Shown here in pieces: positions 1 through 10,200 of a stretch of DNA of 25,791 nucleotides. This DNA comes from Ettlia oleoabundans. Taxonomy: Eukaryota; Chlorophyta; Chlorophyceae; Chlamydomonadales. The stretch spans positions 1 through 25,791 of the forward strand of contig JAAMXP010001394.1 of the NCBI GenBank assembly GCA_019693395.1, read 5' to 3'. The position numbers and the translations under genes were made by a program. How positions within the stretch are numbered: the stretch's first letter is position 1; every line of letters begins with the position of its first letter. A model generated the notes under the pieces. It ran no database searches. It was not told where the DNA came from and saw only the letters and a list, made by a program, of their open reading frames with translations.

Positions 1-41
1 CCACACCACCACCACACCACCCCCCACCCACACCACCATCA
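1..41. repeat. (CCA)n-like simple repeat
   Basis: Irregular CCA/CCACA runs at the left edge, probably inside an intron of the transporter gene. No coding support. Confidence 0.7.
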
Positions 42-201
42 GACCTGTCCAGTCTCACGTCTCCTTCAGGCCTCACGGGGAAATCATGCAATCAACCCCC
101 TGTTGTGCCTGCAGATCCTAATGCCGGGGGCTGTCTCTGGCTATGCTCTGTGCTCGTGCTTGAGCTTGCTGCACATTTATCCGTCGCCTCCGCCACTGCA
201 G

Positions 202-1252
202 GCTACGCGCTGTTTGGTGGGGCCACTGACGGTGACGTGCTTAAGAACCTTACCGCTCGGTTTGTGTCGGGTCTGGTGCCCGCCCCCGTGGCACATGCCT
301 TGGTGTATGGCATTGCAGTCGCCTTCACTGGAAATCTGCTGGTCAACTTTGTGCTCAAGGTGGGTCACAGTTGAGGCTACAGCTGTGAGTAGCTGCAGGG
401 CAGTCAGTGTGTTTCATCTGCACATGAATGCTGGCACTGTCAGGGCCGGCCGTGCTCCTTTTCTTAAATTAAGGAAACTCCCCACCGCAACATGGCTAGC
501 CACTGCCTATTACCATGGAACCCTATCAAAACCCCACCCCCACCCCCACCCCCACCCGCACCCCTGCCAAACTCCATCCCATCCCCGCCCTGCCGTGTCG
601 CCCAAGCCCCACCGCAGGTGTGGGCTGTGCGTGAGAACTGGTGTGAGCTGGTGCTGAGTCAGTCTGTGCTGCAACTGGAAGCAGCCCCGTTCTACTCCAT
701 CACCCTGCTGCTGGTGGTGGCCGCCTACGGAGTTGCCTGCGTGGTCCCTTCCATCTATGTGAGTGGGCTGCCTTGTTACCCCGATGAGTAGGCGAGCATG
801 CGAATCTTGCCTGGCTGCCTGGCATGCTCGCTGCATCACTGATTCAGCGTCGCAACACAGTCAGGTTGGCTGGCCGGGTTAAATCTGCCTGAATCCCATC
901 CCTGCTATCAGGCATGGAAACAGGCTGTGCTGTCGATATGGAAACCAAAATTCTTTCCAGCTTCCACTGCAGCTGGTACCGCCCTTATGGTGTTGACACT
1001 ACCACTTAACGCGTCGTCGTCGTCGCAATTCCTTATGCAGCACTCCTTCTTTCATGCTGGGTGCAGGCGCTGCTGGCCCTGGTGGGGTCAACCGCCTGCG
1101 TGACCTTCAGCTACTTCTTTCCCTCACTGCTGGTGCTCAAATGCCGCAAAGGCACGGCACGCCGCGCAGGAGCAACATGCATGCTGTCGCTGGGAGCGGC
1201 CATGGCGGCGGTTGCGCTGTACAACAGGTTAAAGGGCCAGAGAGACGCATAG
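202..1252 (+). CDS. AAAP-family amino-acid transporter, 3' part (three last exons)
   Basis: Exons 202-359, 618-758 and 1067-1252 join in phase and end at TAG (1250-1252); the 5' part lies left of the window. The visible 160 or so residues hold the last membrane segments of an amino acid/auxin permease (SLC38/AAAP type). The GYALFGGATDG stretch matches the family's GYLTFG-type turn. It is followed by a hydrophobic segment, an amphipathic loop rich in W, E and Q, then two more hydrophobic segments around VVPSIYALLALVGS and FSYFFPSLLVLK, as in the last helices of this family. The C-terminus is short and basic. The likely role is proton- or sodium-coupled amino-acid transport across the plasma membrane or vacuole; substrate cannot be told. 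Donors are GTGGGT and GTGAGT. The first exon could begin earlier (an open frame runs back to about 115), but its third-position GC drops there, so I prefer the acceptor at 200-201. Confidence 0.8.
532..564. repeat. (CCCCCA)n microsatellite in transporter intron
   Basis: About five near-perfect 6-base units (CCCCCA) lie within the intron 360-617. The strand opposite to the gene is G-rich. It is not the plant-type telomere unit. Confidence 0.8.
1012..1025. repeat. (CGT)n microsatellite in transporter intron
   Basis: Short perfect trinucleotide run in the last intron of the transporter gene, about 40 bases before the acceptor at 1065-1066. Confidence 0.7.
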
Positions 1253-2298
1253 GCTTGCCATAATAATTTCCAATCCTCAGCGTACTTTCCAATCCTGCAA
1301 CTCGCAATTTGTGTCTGTTTCTTGTTCGTTCGGCTAAAAGGTCGCTTGCACGGAGAAAGTCTCCCCTAGGTTGGGCTTATTCTTAAGGATTCAAGTGCTG
1401 CCCGTAAAAGGTTTTTGACTGCTCGCGTTGAGCCTGTGTCAGCTTATTTCTCATGACGCACCTGCTTACGAGTAGCAACTTGCATGTTCAAAAACAAGTA
1501 ATCAAAACTGTACCTACATATGTTACTGCTTGCCAGTAATTGCTGTTCTCCGCGGCAGCGCCAGCACCCGCCTGTACAGCCGTACAGCAGTCCTCTGCAG
1601 CGGCTTGAGGCTCCCGCCCCCACCTGCAGCGGTGGCACTCTGTGCGGTTTCTGGAAATCTGTGCTGTCCCTCCTGTACTTTCCCACCCACCCCACCCTGC
1701 AGCGTTCAACGCACGGCGTCGAACCGACAGCGTAAGCAGAGAACCCAGAGGCTCAGCTAGTTGCCTACTACCTTCCCATGAAATGGCTGTGTCAATGTGG
1801 CCGCAACAGTGTGAGGCCCCAATGTCGACATGCAAGAATACAAACGCCATGGTGACTGAAGTGGCTCCTTGCTCAACCCTTTCACCGGCGTTGCTCAATT
1901 CTGCCACTCTATTTTTGGCCAAGAATGCAGCGACCCTATCAAGTGGGGCGTGCCCAGCACTCACCAGCGAAATGATGTCACACAAGGAGCAAGAATACCA
2001 CAGTTAGCTCCGCAAACGTGGCAGGTAGCGGAGAACGCAGGCAGCAGGCAGATTGAAGTGGCATGGACAGAAATCAACTCGTGCAAGCTCGAATAATGCC
2101 GGTGCAGTGCATGCAAAAAGGGTTGGTGTTGGTTGGGGGTAACACATGGGCCCAGTCTTCTCGGGACAAAATTGGAATGCTGAGCGCAACACTAGCGACG
2201 CCCCGCTAGCTTTGCCAACCGCCGCGCTGCTCTCCAGCCCCAGCTCGTGGCAACAAGTGGTTTATAGCTTCGGTTCAGCCGACACCCTGGCTTCAGCT
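1253..2298. other. Convergent intergenic region / 3' UTRs
   Basis: This stretch lies between the stop of the transporter (plus) and the stop of the Tic62-like gene (minus), so it should hold both 3' UTRs. Open frames on both strands here have mixed composition, no recognisable domain and no splice-phase link to a neighbour. I see no TGTAA on either gene's sense strand here, no RNA gene and no mobile element. Confidence 0.6.
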
Positions 2299-2671
2299 TC
2301 ACTTCTGCTGCTTCGCCTTCCAAGCACCAATCCAAGAGCGCGCCTCGGCAACATTGGGGGGCACGCCGTTGTCCGAAGCAGTGGCTGCCGGTTGCTGCTG
2401 CTCTGCCGCCGGCTTTGGTGCTGGTGCGGCCTTCTGCTGCTGGCTGGCACCGCCCTGCTGCCTGGTCCTCCAGGACTCAATCCAGGCACGAGCCTCGGCA
2501 ACGTTGGCAGGCGTGGCGGCGGCCGCAGGGGCGGGCTCAGCCTTGGGTGCCGGAGGAGGAGGGGGAGGAGCAGCGGCGGCAGCGGCAGCGGCGGCTGCTG
2601 CCTTCTTTGCTGCCTCACGCTCCGCCTCCGCCTTGGCAGCTGCCTCGTCAGCTGCCTTTTTAGCGGCAGCC
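2299..2671 (-). other. Last exon of the Tic62-like gene: paired NVAEAR-W motifs
   Basis: The exon encodes an Ala/Lys/Glu helix, a poly-Ala and poly-Pro linker, then two similar 17-18-residue segments about 50 residues apart. The first begins NVAEARAWIESW at residue 779. The second begins NVAEARSWIGAW at residue 829 and ends at the stop codon. Between them is a Gln/Ala/Pro linker. The repeat pairing suggests two docking peptides on flexible arms; that role is inferred. Confidence 0.75.
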
Positions 2672-5600
2672 CTGCATTGACGGGAACACAAGAGGGAGGA
2701 AGTGCACATGAGAATGAGTAACACAGTGCGCTACTGCCATCTTTGTAGATGCAAGCACGGCACACCACCCTGCCGCGATAACAGCGCAACAAAAGGTTGA
2801 CTGCTGACGCCAGCAGGCTATGGTGTTCAATTCCTCTCCTAATATGCAAAGTCCGCATAGCAGCACAAGCACATGCAGAATATGCATCCCCGTACCTCAA
2901 CCTTTGCCCCACTTGCTGACACAAAGCACAAGCATACCATGCTGGCTGAAAGGCGGCAGCAGCAACGCACCTGCGAGCCGCCTCTTCAGCAGCCTTCTTT
3001 GCTGCCGCCTCTTCTGCCACCCGCGCAGCAATCGCTTCCTCCTCCGCCCGCTGCTTGGCAGCTGCCTCAGCCTTACGTGCCTGCATCTCCGCCTCCTCCT
3101 TTGCTGCCTTCTTGGCTGCAGCCTCGTCAGCAGCAGCCTTCTCTGCCTCTGCCTTGGCAGCAGCAGCCTGCTCAGCAGCCTTCTTTGCGGAGGCATCCTC
3201 CGACGCCTTCTTAGAGGCGGCAGCTGCAGCAGCTGCGGCGCTAGCGGCCGCCGCAGCAGACTGCTCCTGCTCCTGCTTCTGCTGCTGTTCCTCCTCCCTC
3301 ACCTCCTCCTCCTCGTCCTTGCTGCCAAAGAAGTTGAAGAAGGGCGCTGGCCGCCGCTGCTGCTTCGCTGCTGCAGGGGCGGGGGCAGGTGCCTCCTCCT
3401 CTTCCTCCTCCTCCGCCACCTCTTCCACCACCTCTTCCACAGCTGCCACAGCCTTCTTGCCAAAGGAGAAGAGGCCCAGCGCAGGCTTGGGAGCAGGTGC
3501 AGGGGCAGGCGCCTCCTCTTCCTCCTCCTCCTCCTCTTCCTCTTCAACGACCTGCTCGGCCTTCCGGCCCAAGCCGCCAAACAGGCCAGCCAGGCCGGCA
3601 GGCTTGCGTGGCTGTTGAACAACCTCCTCCCGCTCCTCCTCCTCTTCCTCCTCCTCGACTGCGGCAGCTGGCGCCTGCTTGCCGCCAAACAAGCCGCCCA
3701 GGCCAACGGCGGCCGCAGCAGCCGCCTTTGGCTTGGCCGCCTTAGGCTCCTCAGGCTTGGGAGGGTTGAGGATGTCACGCCTGCAACACCGGCGGCAGTG
3801 AGGTGGAGGGAGTTGAGGAGAGGATGTGCTTAAATGAGCCGTGCAAACAACCAAGCAGGTTGATTGACCGCATGGAGGCTCGGAACGAAGCCTCCAACTC
3901 GCTTAGCTGGCGCAGCCCTGGGCCGAGCAGAAGCATTTACTCCTGGGCAATTGATTACCCATCCGCTAGCCAGCCATAGAACATACAACATGACAATAAG
4001 GTTGCCGTAGGGAATCAGTCCCGACAGCAACAGCCACGCGCCCCTCCTCCACCAGCGGCCAGCTGCACCCAAGCACTCACTTGATGGCGGCAATCTCCTG
4101 AGCAGACAGCAGGCGGTTCTCCCGCTGTGCCTGCTGTGCGGTGGACACCACAGCGCGTGCGGCGTTGGCCAGCAGCGCCTTGCGCTCCGCGTCAGCGCGC
4201 AGTGCGGCCAGCTGCAGGTGCAAGGGAGGAACAACCGGAGGGTTGGTTGTCAGAACGCGCACTGACGAGGGCCCTATGCTTGCGGTAATTTGATTTTATT
4301 CACCAGGCGCAGCCATGCCTGAAGGCAAAGCGGCAGCAGCACGAGTGCCTCGTGCTGCGCTGCTCGTGTATGTGCTATTTTGTGCCGCAGAGGAAAACAG
4401 CAGCAGGTTTGAGCCTAGCACATCCAGCACCAACTGCTTGAAGCCTAAAACTGGCCAAGCCAGCTACGGCGCTCACCTCCTTCTCAGCACGCTCAGCCCG
4501 CTTCAGCACCTCCGACTGCTCCTTGCGCACAGCCTGCTCCTGCTGGCGAAGGGCGCCCACCTGCAACACAGGCAGCACAAGCACAGAAGCCAAGCCAGAC
4601 GCATTTTAGTAAAAGAGAGCGACATAGGCACAAAACACGGGCACAGGAGACATGGAATGAGCGAGAGGTAACAACCAGAGCTGCACGAAGTGCGGGGAAC
4701 GGGCCACGCTGACAGGGCGAGGGCCATTTGACAGCTGCAACTTCCCCAACCAGTGGGTCCCGCAACCTTCTGTCCAGCCAATGCTCATGGCTCTGGGTCA
4801 ATTTCCTTGCAGGCACATTTCACCCACCTCTGCAGTTGCAGCCTTGATCTTCTCGCGGATTTCAGCCAGAGACGCCTCGGCGCTAGACACCTGCGAGCCC
4901 AGGGGAGCAGAGGAGCAAGCTGAAGCAGCATGAAAGGCTGGCAGCGAGGTGCTACATCGCATGTTACAACAACTGGCTCCTGCTCACACCCGATACTGCT
5001 GTTCAGGCAAGCACTAGGGGGTTGGCAGACAGCAGGTGGCGCCACAACAGCCGGAAGAGGGCATCACGGGCCCAGAGCAAGCAAAAGGAACAGACAACGG
5101 AGGGGAGGGGAGCAAGAACAGGCGGGAGTGGCGGCAGTGTATCGGCAGCTCACCTGCTCGGCAGCCTCGCTGAGTTCTGCCTGCAGCTGTGCCGCCGCCT
5201 CGCGCTCAGCCTCCCTCTCCTCCTGGGATGCCTCTGCAAGGATAGCAGGACAGATAGAGGCCCGCACCGTCAGGCAGAGGCGCAACGGCATACACACAGG
5301 AGCGGCAACCGGGCGAAGGTCCCACTCAAAACACGATGCACTTAGCTCAACCCCTATCAAATAAAAGTGTTCAAAAAGCACCCTGGCCCCGGTGCATCAA
5401 GCCACCCACACCATCAGCTGAGCCAAGCACCGAAAACCCACCCGGTTTAGCACAGGACAACCCCCCCCCCACCCCCCCCCACACACAATTAGCCAAGCAC
5501 AGCACCTCCCACCTGCGGGGTGCGCCTCCAGGAGCTCCTCATAGCTGAGAGTCGGTGCCGACGGCTCCGCCACCACCTCCAGCACCTTGTTCTCTGCAAG

Positions 5601-8315
5601 CTCCGGGTTTGCCACCGCTGCAGCCACCAGCTCCGCCACTTGCAGGCGTGACACCTGGCCGCCAAACAGCTTGTCCCTCGTGGCCAGGCGCACGTTGTTT
5701 GTGAGCTTGTAGTCGTCGCGGGGCCGCTCCATGCCGCCTGCAAACCATCCAGGATGGTTATAGGGCAGGGCAGAAAGCCTCAGCGTAGGCAGGTGGCCAC
5801 CAATGCAGGCAGGCAGGCAAGCAGGCACGGGCAGCATTCCTGCTTTTGGCACTGTGTATATCAAAAGCAAGTGCCAGCCTGTTGTCACCACAGGCGCTAA
5901 CGCCTTCCTATTCCTTCTGTAAGATTCTGTACAAAATCCCACCATGCTTTAAGCACCCATGTTCACCACCCTAAGCTTGCCTGGGCGCACGATGACGTAG
6001 GGGAGGCCACTTGCCTCCAGCGCCTCCTCAGCCTTGCGCTTGAACACAAGCACGCCGCCAAATATGTTCAGCACGGCTGCACCAAGTGCGAGGTGAACGG
6101 GGTTAGAGAGGTTTGATAATGCATAAAGGTGGGGCAGTGTCGAGTCAAAATCTGGTCAAATGTCCTGGCTGGATGGTTGAATTGAAATGGGCAATCATGT
6201 TCATTTCGAACACAGTGTTGGCTTCATACATTTGGCAGCCAGTCAGCAGTGTGGCTCACATCTGGCCAGCCACTTGACAGTGCTATAACAAAAAATATAC
6301 TGCCACATGAACCTGCAGGGAAGCAGCATCCCCATGGTACTGCACCAACCAAAGTACTGCAGGAACGCACCTGCAGGGAAGCCGATCTTGCCGGTGCCCA
6401 GTGATGTCACCAGGACGAATTGGCCCACATTGGCCGCGGTGGCAGCCTGCGCAAGAATGTGCAAAGGCATGAAGAATTGCCAAAAGCACGGAGGGCAGGG
6501 CCACTGCTTTGTAAACAAGGTGTTTGCTCTAAGGAGTGAGACCAACAGCACCAACCCGGCAGCATACACTTGATAGCAGCCTTCGGGTTTGGGTATAAAC
6601 GTACTACATTCAACAGAGCCAAGTTGCCACTTCCAGTCAAGCACCTGCACGAGGCGTGTGGCGCCCTCGCCATCAATGCGGCGCGGTGCTGAAAAGTCGC
6701 CAACTTCACTCTCAGCAGCACCCACGGCGCACACAACCTGCGCCAAAGAATGGGTGACCAACGACGTGAATTTTTAAGGTCTGGAACAAATTATATAAAA
6801 ATGGGCAATGTCGCATGTTGCAAGGCCGCGGCAGGCTTTACTAAAAGCAGGCACCGCTGTCTTCATCAGTCCACAGCCGATGCAGCAGATGATAAGTGAT
6901 AACATACCTTGCCGGCGTTGCCGATGGCAGGGGCAATGGTATCGGGCTTTTCCAAGTCGCACGCAACAACCTGCAGGCAGAACACATCGTGGTATTTTGG
7001 AAGGGCAGCGAGCACATGCAGCAGGTGGACTGCTTGATAGAAAGGTTGTTGCGACATGAACACTACCGTGCCTGCCGCGAACCGATTTTAGCCCTGGCTG
7101 GACATATAAGTACATAGCAAAACAAAGCCCCATAACACACCGCTGCTCACACCATACCAGAGCACAGCCCTGCCCTGCATATTCAGGATTTCCACTCGCA
7201 CCTCCAGGCGCGAGAGCTCCTCTTTGCTGAGCAGGCCATAGCTGGCGGCAATGGTGAGGAAGGTCTCCGCCTTTTCCTCATTCCGAACGCCGGCCCGAAC
7301 CTTGAAGCCCTGGCCTAGCAGTTCACGGACGATGCGGGCACCCAGGCGGCCCGTGGCACCCGCCACAAACACTGCAGTCAAGGAGCAAGGCGACGTTGGC
7401 GGTTAGGCTAGCATGAGCAAACCTGGCTGCTGCGCTGGCTGACACAGAGAGGCTTCCGGTCGCGATGCCCCACAACCAACAATGCAACATCGTGCTGTAG
7501 CAACTGGACAACCAGGCTTTCATGCGCAGCATCCCCCACCCCCCACGAATACGCATGAGCCGAACCTCAACCTTTCTACTACTTGGTAGGCTTGAATGGC
7601 TGAACACACCTGTGAATGGGTCGGGGCCACCACGGCCGCCGCGTCGCACAGTGCCGGTGCCAGACTTAGAGGTGGTGCCGACCTTTCCATTCTCGCGGCT
7701 GATGACCTGGGTGCCGCTCTTGATTGTATCCAGCACGGCTGCAGTGAGCGAGGCCAAGCAGCGGGTGACGAATGCGGCAGGGTTGCCAGTATTGGCACCA
7801 CCATTGGACCTCGGGAAATAGCTGTGATAAAAGAAATGTTGTGTATCAGGGAGCATCATCATGGAAGGCTGCAGATGCACTTGTATCCGTAACAAGTCTA
7901 CAATGTGCTGCACACGGCTGCCCTGTCTACTGCTCCACATGTGCCACAACACGATCGTGTCTTGCCGGTGCTGCTCACCAAAGAATCCGCCCTTCTTGCT
8001 CCCGCCATCATCCTCAGCACGCACAGACACCGCCCTGCAGGGTGGGTTGGGTTGTTGATGCTGGATGGGCTGCAAAAGCAAAGGGCTGTGTGCCATATGC
8101 TGTCGCTTGGGTATGGCACCGCGTGTGCTAGGTGAGCAGTCGCCTCCCAGCGGTGAGAGCATAGCGCATTGGCCTGGCGACCCTTCTTCCCTACTGCACG
8201 ACAGATGGCGCCGTGAAACCCACCTCCTCGTCAGTCGGGAAGGTCTGGAGTGGCGGGGCATGCTGGGTGCCAGCCCAGTGCCCCGCAGGTGAGTGGAGCT
8301 CGCCAGCTGCTGCAT
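2299..8315 (-). CDS. Tic62/pTAC16-like plastid NAD(P)-binding protein with repetitive acidic tail
   Basis: Fifteen exons join in phase into 846 residues: 8315-8224, 8034-7979, 7738-7610, 7371-7202, 6970-6908, 6737-6645, 6446-6371, 6076-5981, 5737-5513, 5233-5154, 4890-4828, 4560-4477, 4211-4081, 3780-2971, 2671-2299. The N-terminus is rich in Ser and Arg and ends in RRAVSVRAEDD, like a chloroplast transit peptide. Residues 93-333 form an atypical short-chain-dehydrogenase Rossmann domain with GATGRLG (97-103), CDLEKPDTI, VTSLGTGKIGFPA, VIVRPGGMERP and LFGGQVS. These are the motifs of Tic62 and pTAC16 of plant thylakoids and plastid envelope. Residues 334-453 are charged and probably coiled coil. 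Residues 453-722 hold four GLF/FFG-K modules with poly-Glu spacers, then an Ala/Lys/Glu helix. The last exon has two NVAEAR-x-W copies, one at the extreme C-terminus. In plants Tic62 tethers ferredoxin-NADP reductase through a different tail repeat; whether this tail does so is unknown. The family call is firm, the exact orthologue is not. A second Met (8261-8259) is an alternative start. Confidence 0.85.
2971..3780 (-). repeat. Four GLF/FFG-K plus poly-Glu protein modules (exon 14 of Tic62-like gene)
   Basis: Reading the minus strand, the first 500 or so bases encode four modules of about 40 residues. Their cores are GLGGLFGGK, GLAGLFGGLGRK, LGLFSFGKK and FFNFFGSK. Each is followed by 4 to 11 Glu residues, and two also by an APAPAP linker. 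The remainder encodes a long Ala/Lys/Glu-rich helix. GAG/GAA runs make the DNA purine-rich on the coding strand. A related SKKGGFF core occurs near residue 49, just after the transit peptide. Confidence 0.8.
5461..5480. repeat. Poly-C tract (C10-A-C9) in intron 9
   Basis: Lies in the intron 5234-5512 of the Tic62-like gene; on the transcribed sense strand (minus) it is G9-T-G10, close to the donor. Such a run could fold as a G-quadruplex in RNA or slip in replication. Confidence 0.85.
5979..5980 (-). other. GC splice donor of intron 8 (GC-AG intron)
   Basis: Exon 8 ends at 5981 with CGC CCA G and the intron begins GCAAGC, not GT. Joining to the acceptor at 5739-5738 restores VIVRPGGMERP, the conserved family motif, in frame. 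The donor fits the AG/GCAAG consensus of GC-AG introns. Confidence 0.85.
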
Positions 8316-9916
8316 TGCGCTAGAGATCGCTTGCACCCAAGTGGGACGGACGCTGCTAAGGCCCTGTTGCCTCTGCTACAGGTATTCAAGCACTACGCCA
8401 GCCTCTCCCCGTGCTGCTGTTCGCTCCAAAGCCGATGCGGACCTTCAATGCAGACGATGGTACGACCCGCGTCTAGAGAGCCAAGGGGGGTGTGCGGAGC
8501 ACGCGGTAGGCCTCTCATCCGCTTCACATATCCAGGCGATTGCAGCAGGCCCAGCACGGTGCTGAGCTGTCGCGTCGTTTCTGACAGTCCTGGAGACCGG
8601 AGGGCCGTGGAGACCGGTGAAAAGTACATGGCGGCCTTAACTTTGCCCCGCTGCGCTTTGGCGTCTTGCTGCCAAGCGCCTCCCCCAGCCTTGTCCTGGC
8701 CCACCGCTTGTCACCGTAAGCACAGCGCCAGACATACCAGGCGTGATCGGAGTAAACCCGAGCAGCATGCAAGCTGCAATGGGGCTTACCAACGCAGGGT
8801 AGCGGCTGCCGCCGCCGAGCAGGCTGCCGCCAGCAGCAGCAGTGCAGACAGCACAACATCCGCCTACACTGCCACCGCTCTAGCAAACTTGCGATACACA
8901 TCGCCTGATGGGCAGTGGGTGGTGCGACCCCTGGATAAATACTGCGTGTCAGAAGTGCGACGGGTGGTGGCGCTGCAAACAGGTGGGGTATGTCTGAGAG
9001 ATGCTGCCCCACCCTCGTATGCCGTGCCCAGTTCCAGGCTTCCCGGCTGACCTCCCCGCGTGCCTATGCCAAGCCTCAACTTGCACCATCATTCGTATCT
9101 GACAGCCGACGAACCAGGGTGCTCATGTGAGTTCGCCTGCCCATGGCACCCACCGCAGATGCCTTCCACACATCTGCACCTCTTCCCATGTTGGACGACA
9201 TAGCCAAGCGCTTCTTTGAGGCAGAGGTGCTCTCAGGTGCGTGCTGGCTAGACAAAAAAGTTACTGCAGCATTTTTGTATCTAGCGAAAGATCAACATGG
9301 TGGATACATAGGTGGGATTGAGGGGATGGGAGAGCAGCGATGCACATACTCAGAGGTTTGATCCAGACCTACTGCCCCAAGATTATGCTCCTTCTCTCAC
9401 TGCCAGCTGGCTGCTGCTGCTGCTGCTGCTGCTGCCATGATTGCTTCTCTTGCTGCAGAGATGCAGAAGAAGCTCAAGTTCAATCCTGACGACCTGTTCG
9501 TTTCATTGGTGATTGAGCCGGCAGCAGCACCCAGCAGCAGCAACTGCAGCAGCCACGGCAGCGGCATTGGCAGCGGAAGTGCCCCCGGGGTGGTGGGCGT
9601 GGTGGAGATTTCATACATAGCCTCACGCGACACCTTAGCCCTCCTAGAGCCCGGAACAGCGGGTTATTGCTACATTGCAAGCATGGTGGTGGCACCTGGC
9701 TGGCGCCGGCGGGGCGCCGCCGCTGCGCTGCTGACAGCAGCGGAAATTGCTGCTGCCGCCTGGGACGAGCAGCAGACGCTCCTGCACGTGTACCAGGACA
9801 ACGAGGCGGCAGTACAGCTGTACCGCAAGGCAGGCTACGAGGTACTGCACCAGCAGAAGAAAACGTTGGCCAGCTTCGGGGTGCGGCCTCGTTATCTGAT
9901 GCGAAAGCGCTGGTGA
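8260..9916 (+). CDS. Plastid-type GNAT family N-acetyltransferase
   Basis: Five exons join in phase to 275 residues: 8260-8288, 8382-8459, 8798-8982, 9159-9236, 9459-9916. The N-terminus (MLGASPVPRRYSSTTPAS, then RAAVRSKA) looks like a chloroplast transit peptide, followed by an Ala/Ser linker. The GNAT fold follows: an FFEAEVLS helix typical of plant plastid GNATs, strands VSLVIE and GVVEISYI, acetyl-CoA motif A with VVAPGW then RRRGAA (206-211), and motif B with VYQDNEAAVQLYRKAGY, Tyr245 being the usual general acid. A Ser/Gly-rich insert sits at about 145-166. Members of this plant family acetylate Lys side chains and protein N-termini in plastids; the substrate here is unknown. Exons 3-5 are secure. 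Exons 1-2 rest on phase and transit-peptide character, and exon 1 lies antisense to the first exon of the neighbouring Tic62-like gene. Confidence 0.8.
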
Positions 9917-10200
9917 CATGTGACATGCTGGCGCCATTACCTGGTTGTTGATCAGCTACTCTGCAGCAACGTCGCCACCCCACCCTCCCTTCAGTGTGCC
10001 TGTATAATATTTTTGTGGGTATGGTGCCACAAATATTTCGCCACTGTATCATTTTAATTTTCTCTTGCCTGCTCTGTGTTTGTATCAGCGCAGTGCCCAA
10101 ACTTACAACCTTTTCCACCCGTCCTGGTGACAATAGTTGACATAACACCCTTGCTGCAGCCAATGAAACTCGCATCCAGCATCACAACCATATACCCTTC
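9917..10200. other. Convergent 3' UTR region
   Basis: Short spacer between the stops of the GNAT gene and the Gln-rich gene. It is T-rich with no coding support. It contains a minus-strand TGTAA at 10107-10103; on the plus strand the nearest candidate signal is a TGTATAAT at about 10000-10008, which is not the standard word. Confidence 0.55.
10103..10107 (-). terminator. TGTAA polyadenylation signal of the Gln-rich gene
   Basis: TGTAA on the minus strand about 95 bases past the stop at 10201. TGTAA is the main polyadenylation word in chlorophyte algae. Confidence 0.5.

Noticed and set aside
115..201. Extra in-frame exon sequence of the transporter between a CTGCAG and the chosen acceptor
   Set aside because: The frame is open, but third-position GC is low and the peptide does not resemble the family. 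A good acceptor lies at 200-201. It cannot be fully excluded.
532..564. Telomere-type repeat
   Set aside because: The unit is CCCCCA inside an intron, not the TTTAGGG or TTTTAGGG of green algae.
1253..2298. Minus-strand frame 1488-1985 and overlapping plus-strand frames
   Set aside because: Composition is mixed, there is no domain, and the region lies between two converging genes where 3' UTRs are expected.
2299..2460. C-terminal W-R/K motifs of the Tic62-like protein as pyrenoid Rubisco-binding motifs
   Set aside because: The known motif needs D/N before W-R/K and a hydrophobic residue three places later. Here the residues are S or A before W and Q after, so both ends fail.
3300..3780. GLFG-like cores as nucleoporin repeats
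   Set aside because: There are only a few copies, embedded between poly-Glu tracts, behind a plastid transit peptide and Rossmann domain. A nuclear-pore role does not fit.
2820..3833. Long plus-strand open frame (337 codons) opposite exon 14 of the Tic62-like gene
   Set aside because: It is Leu/Ser/Arg-rich only because it is the complement of poly-Glu, Ala and Lys codons. The minus-strand exon has matching splice phases and a family context.
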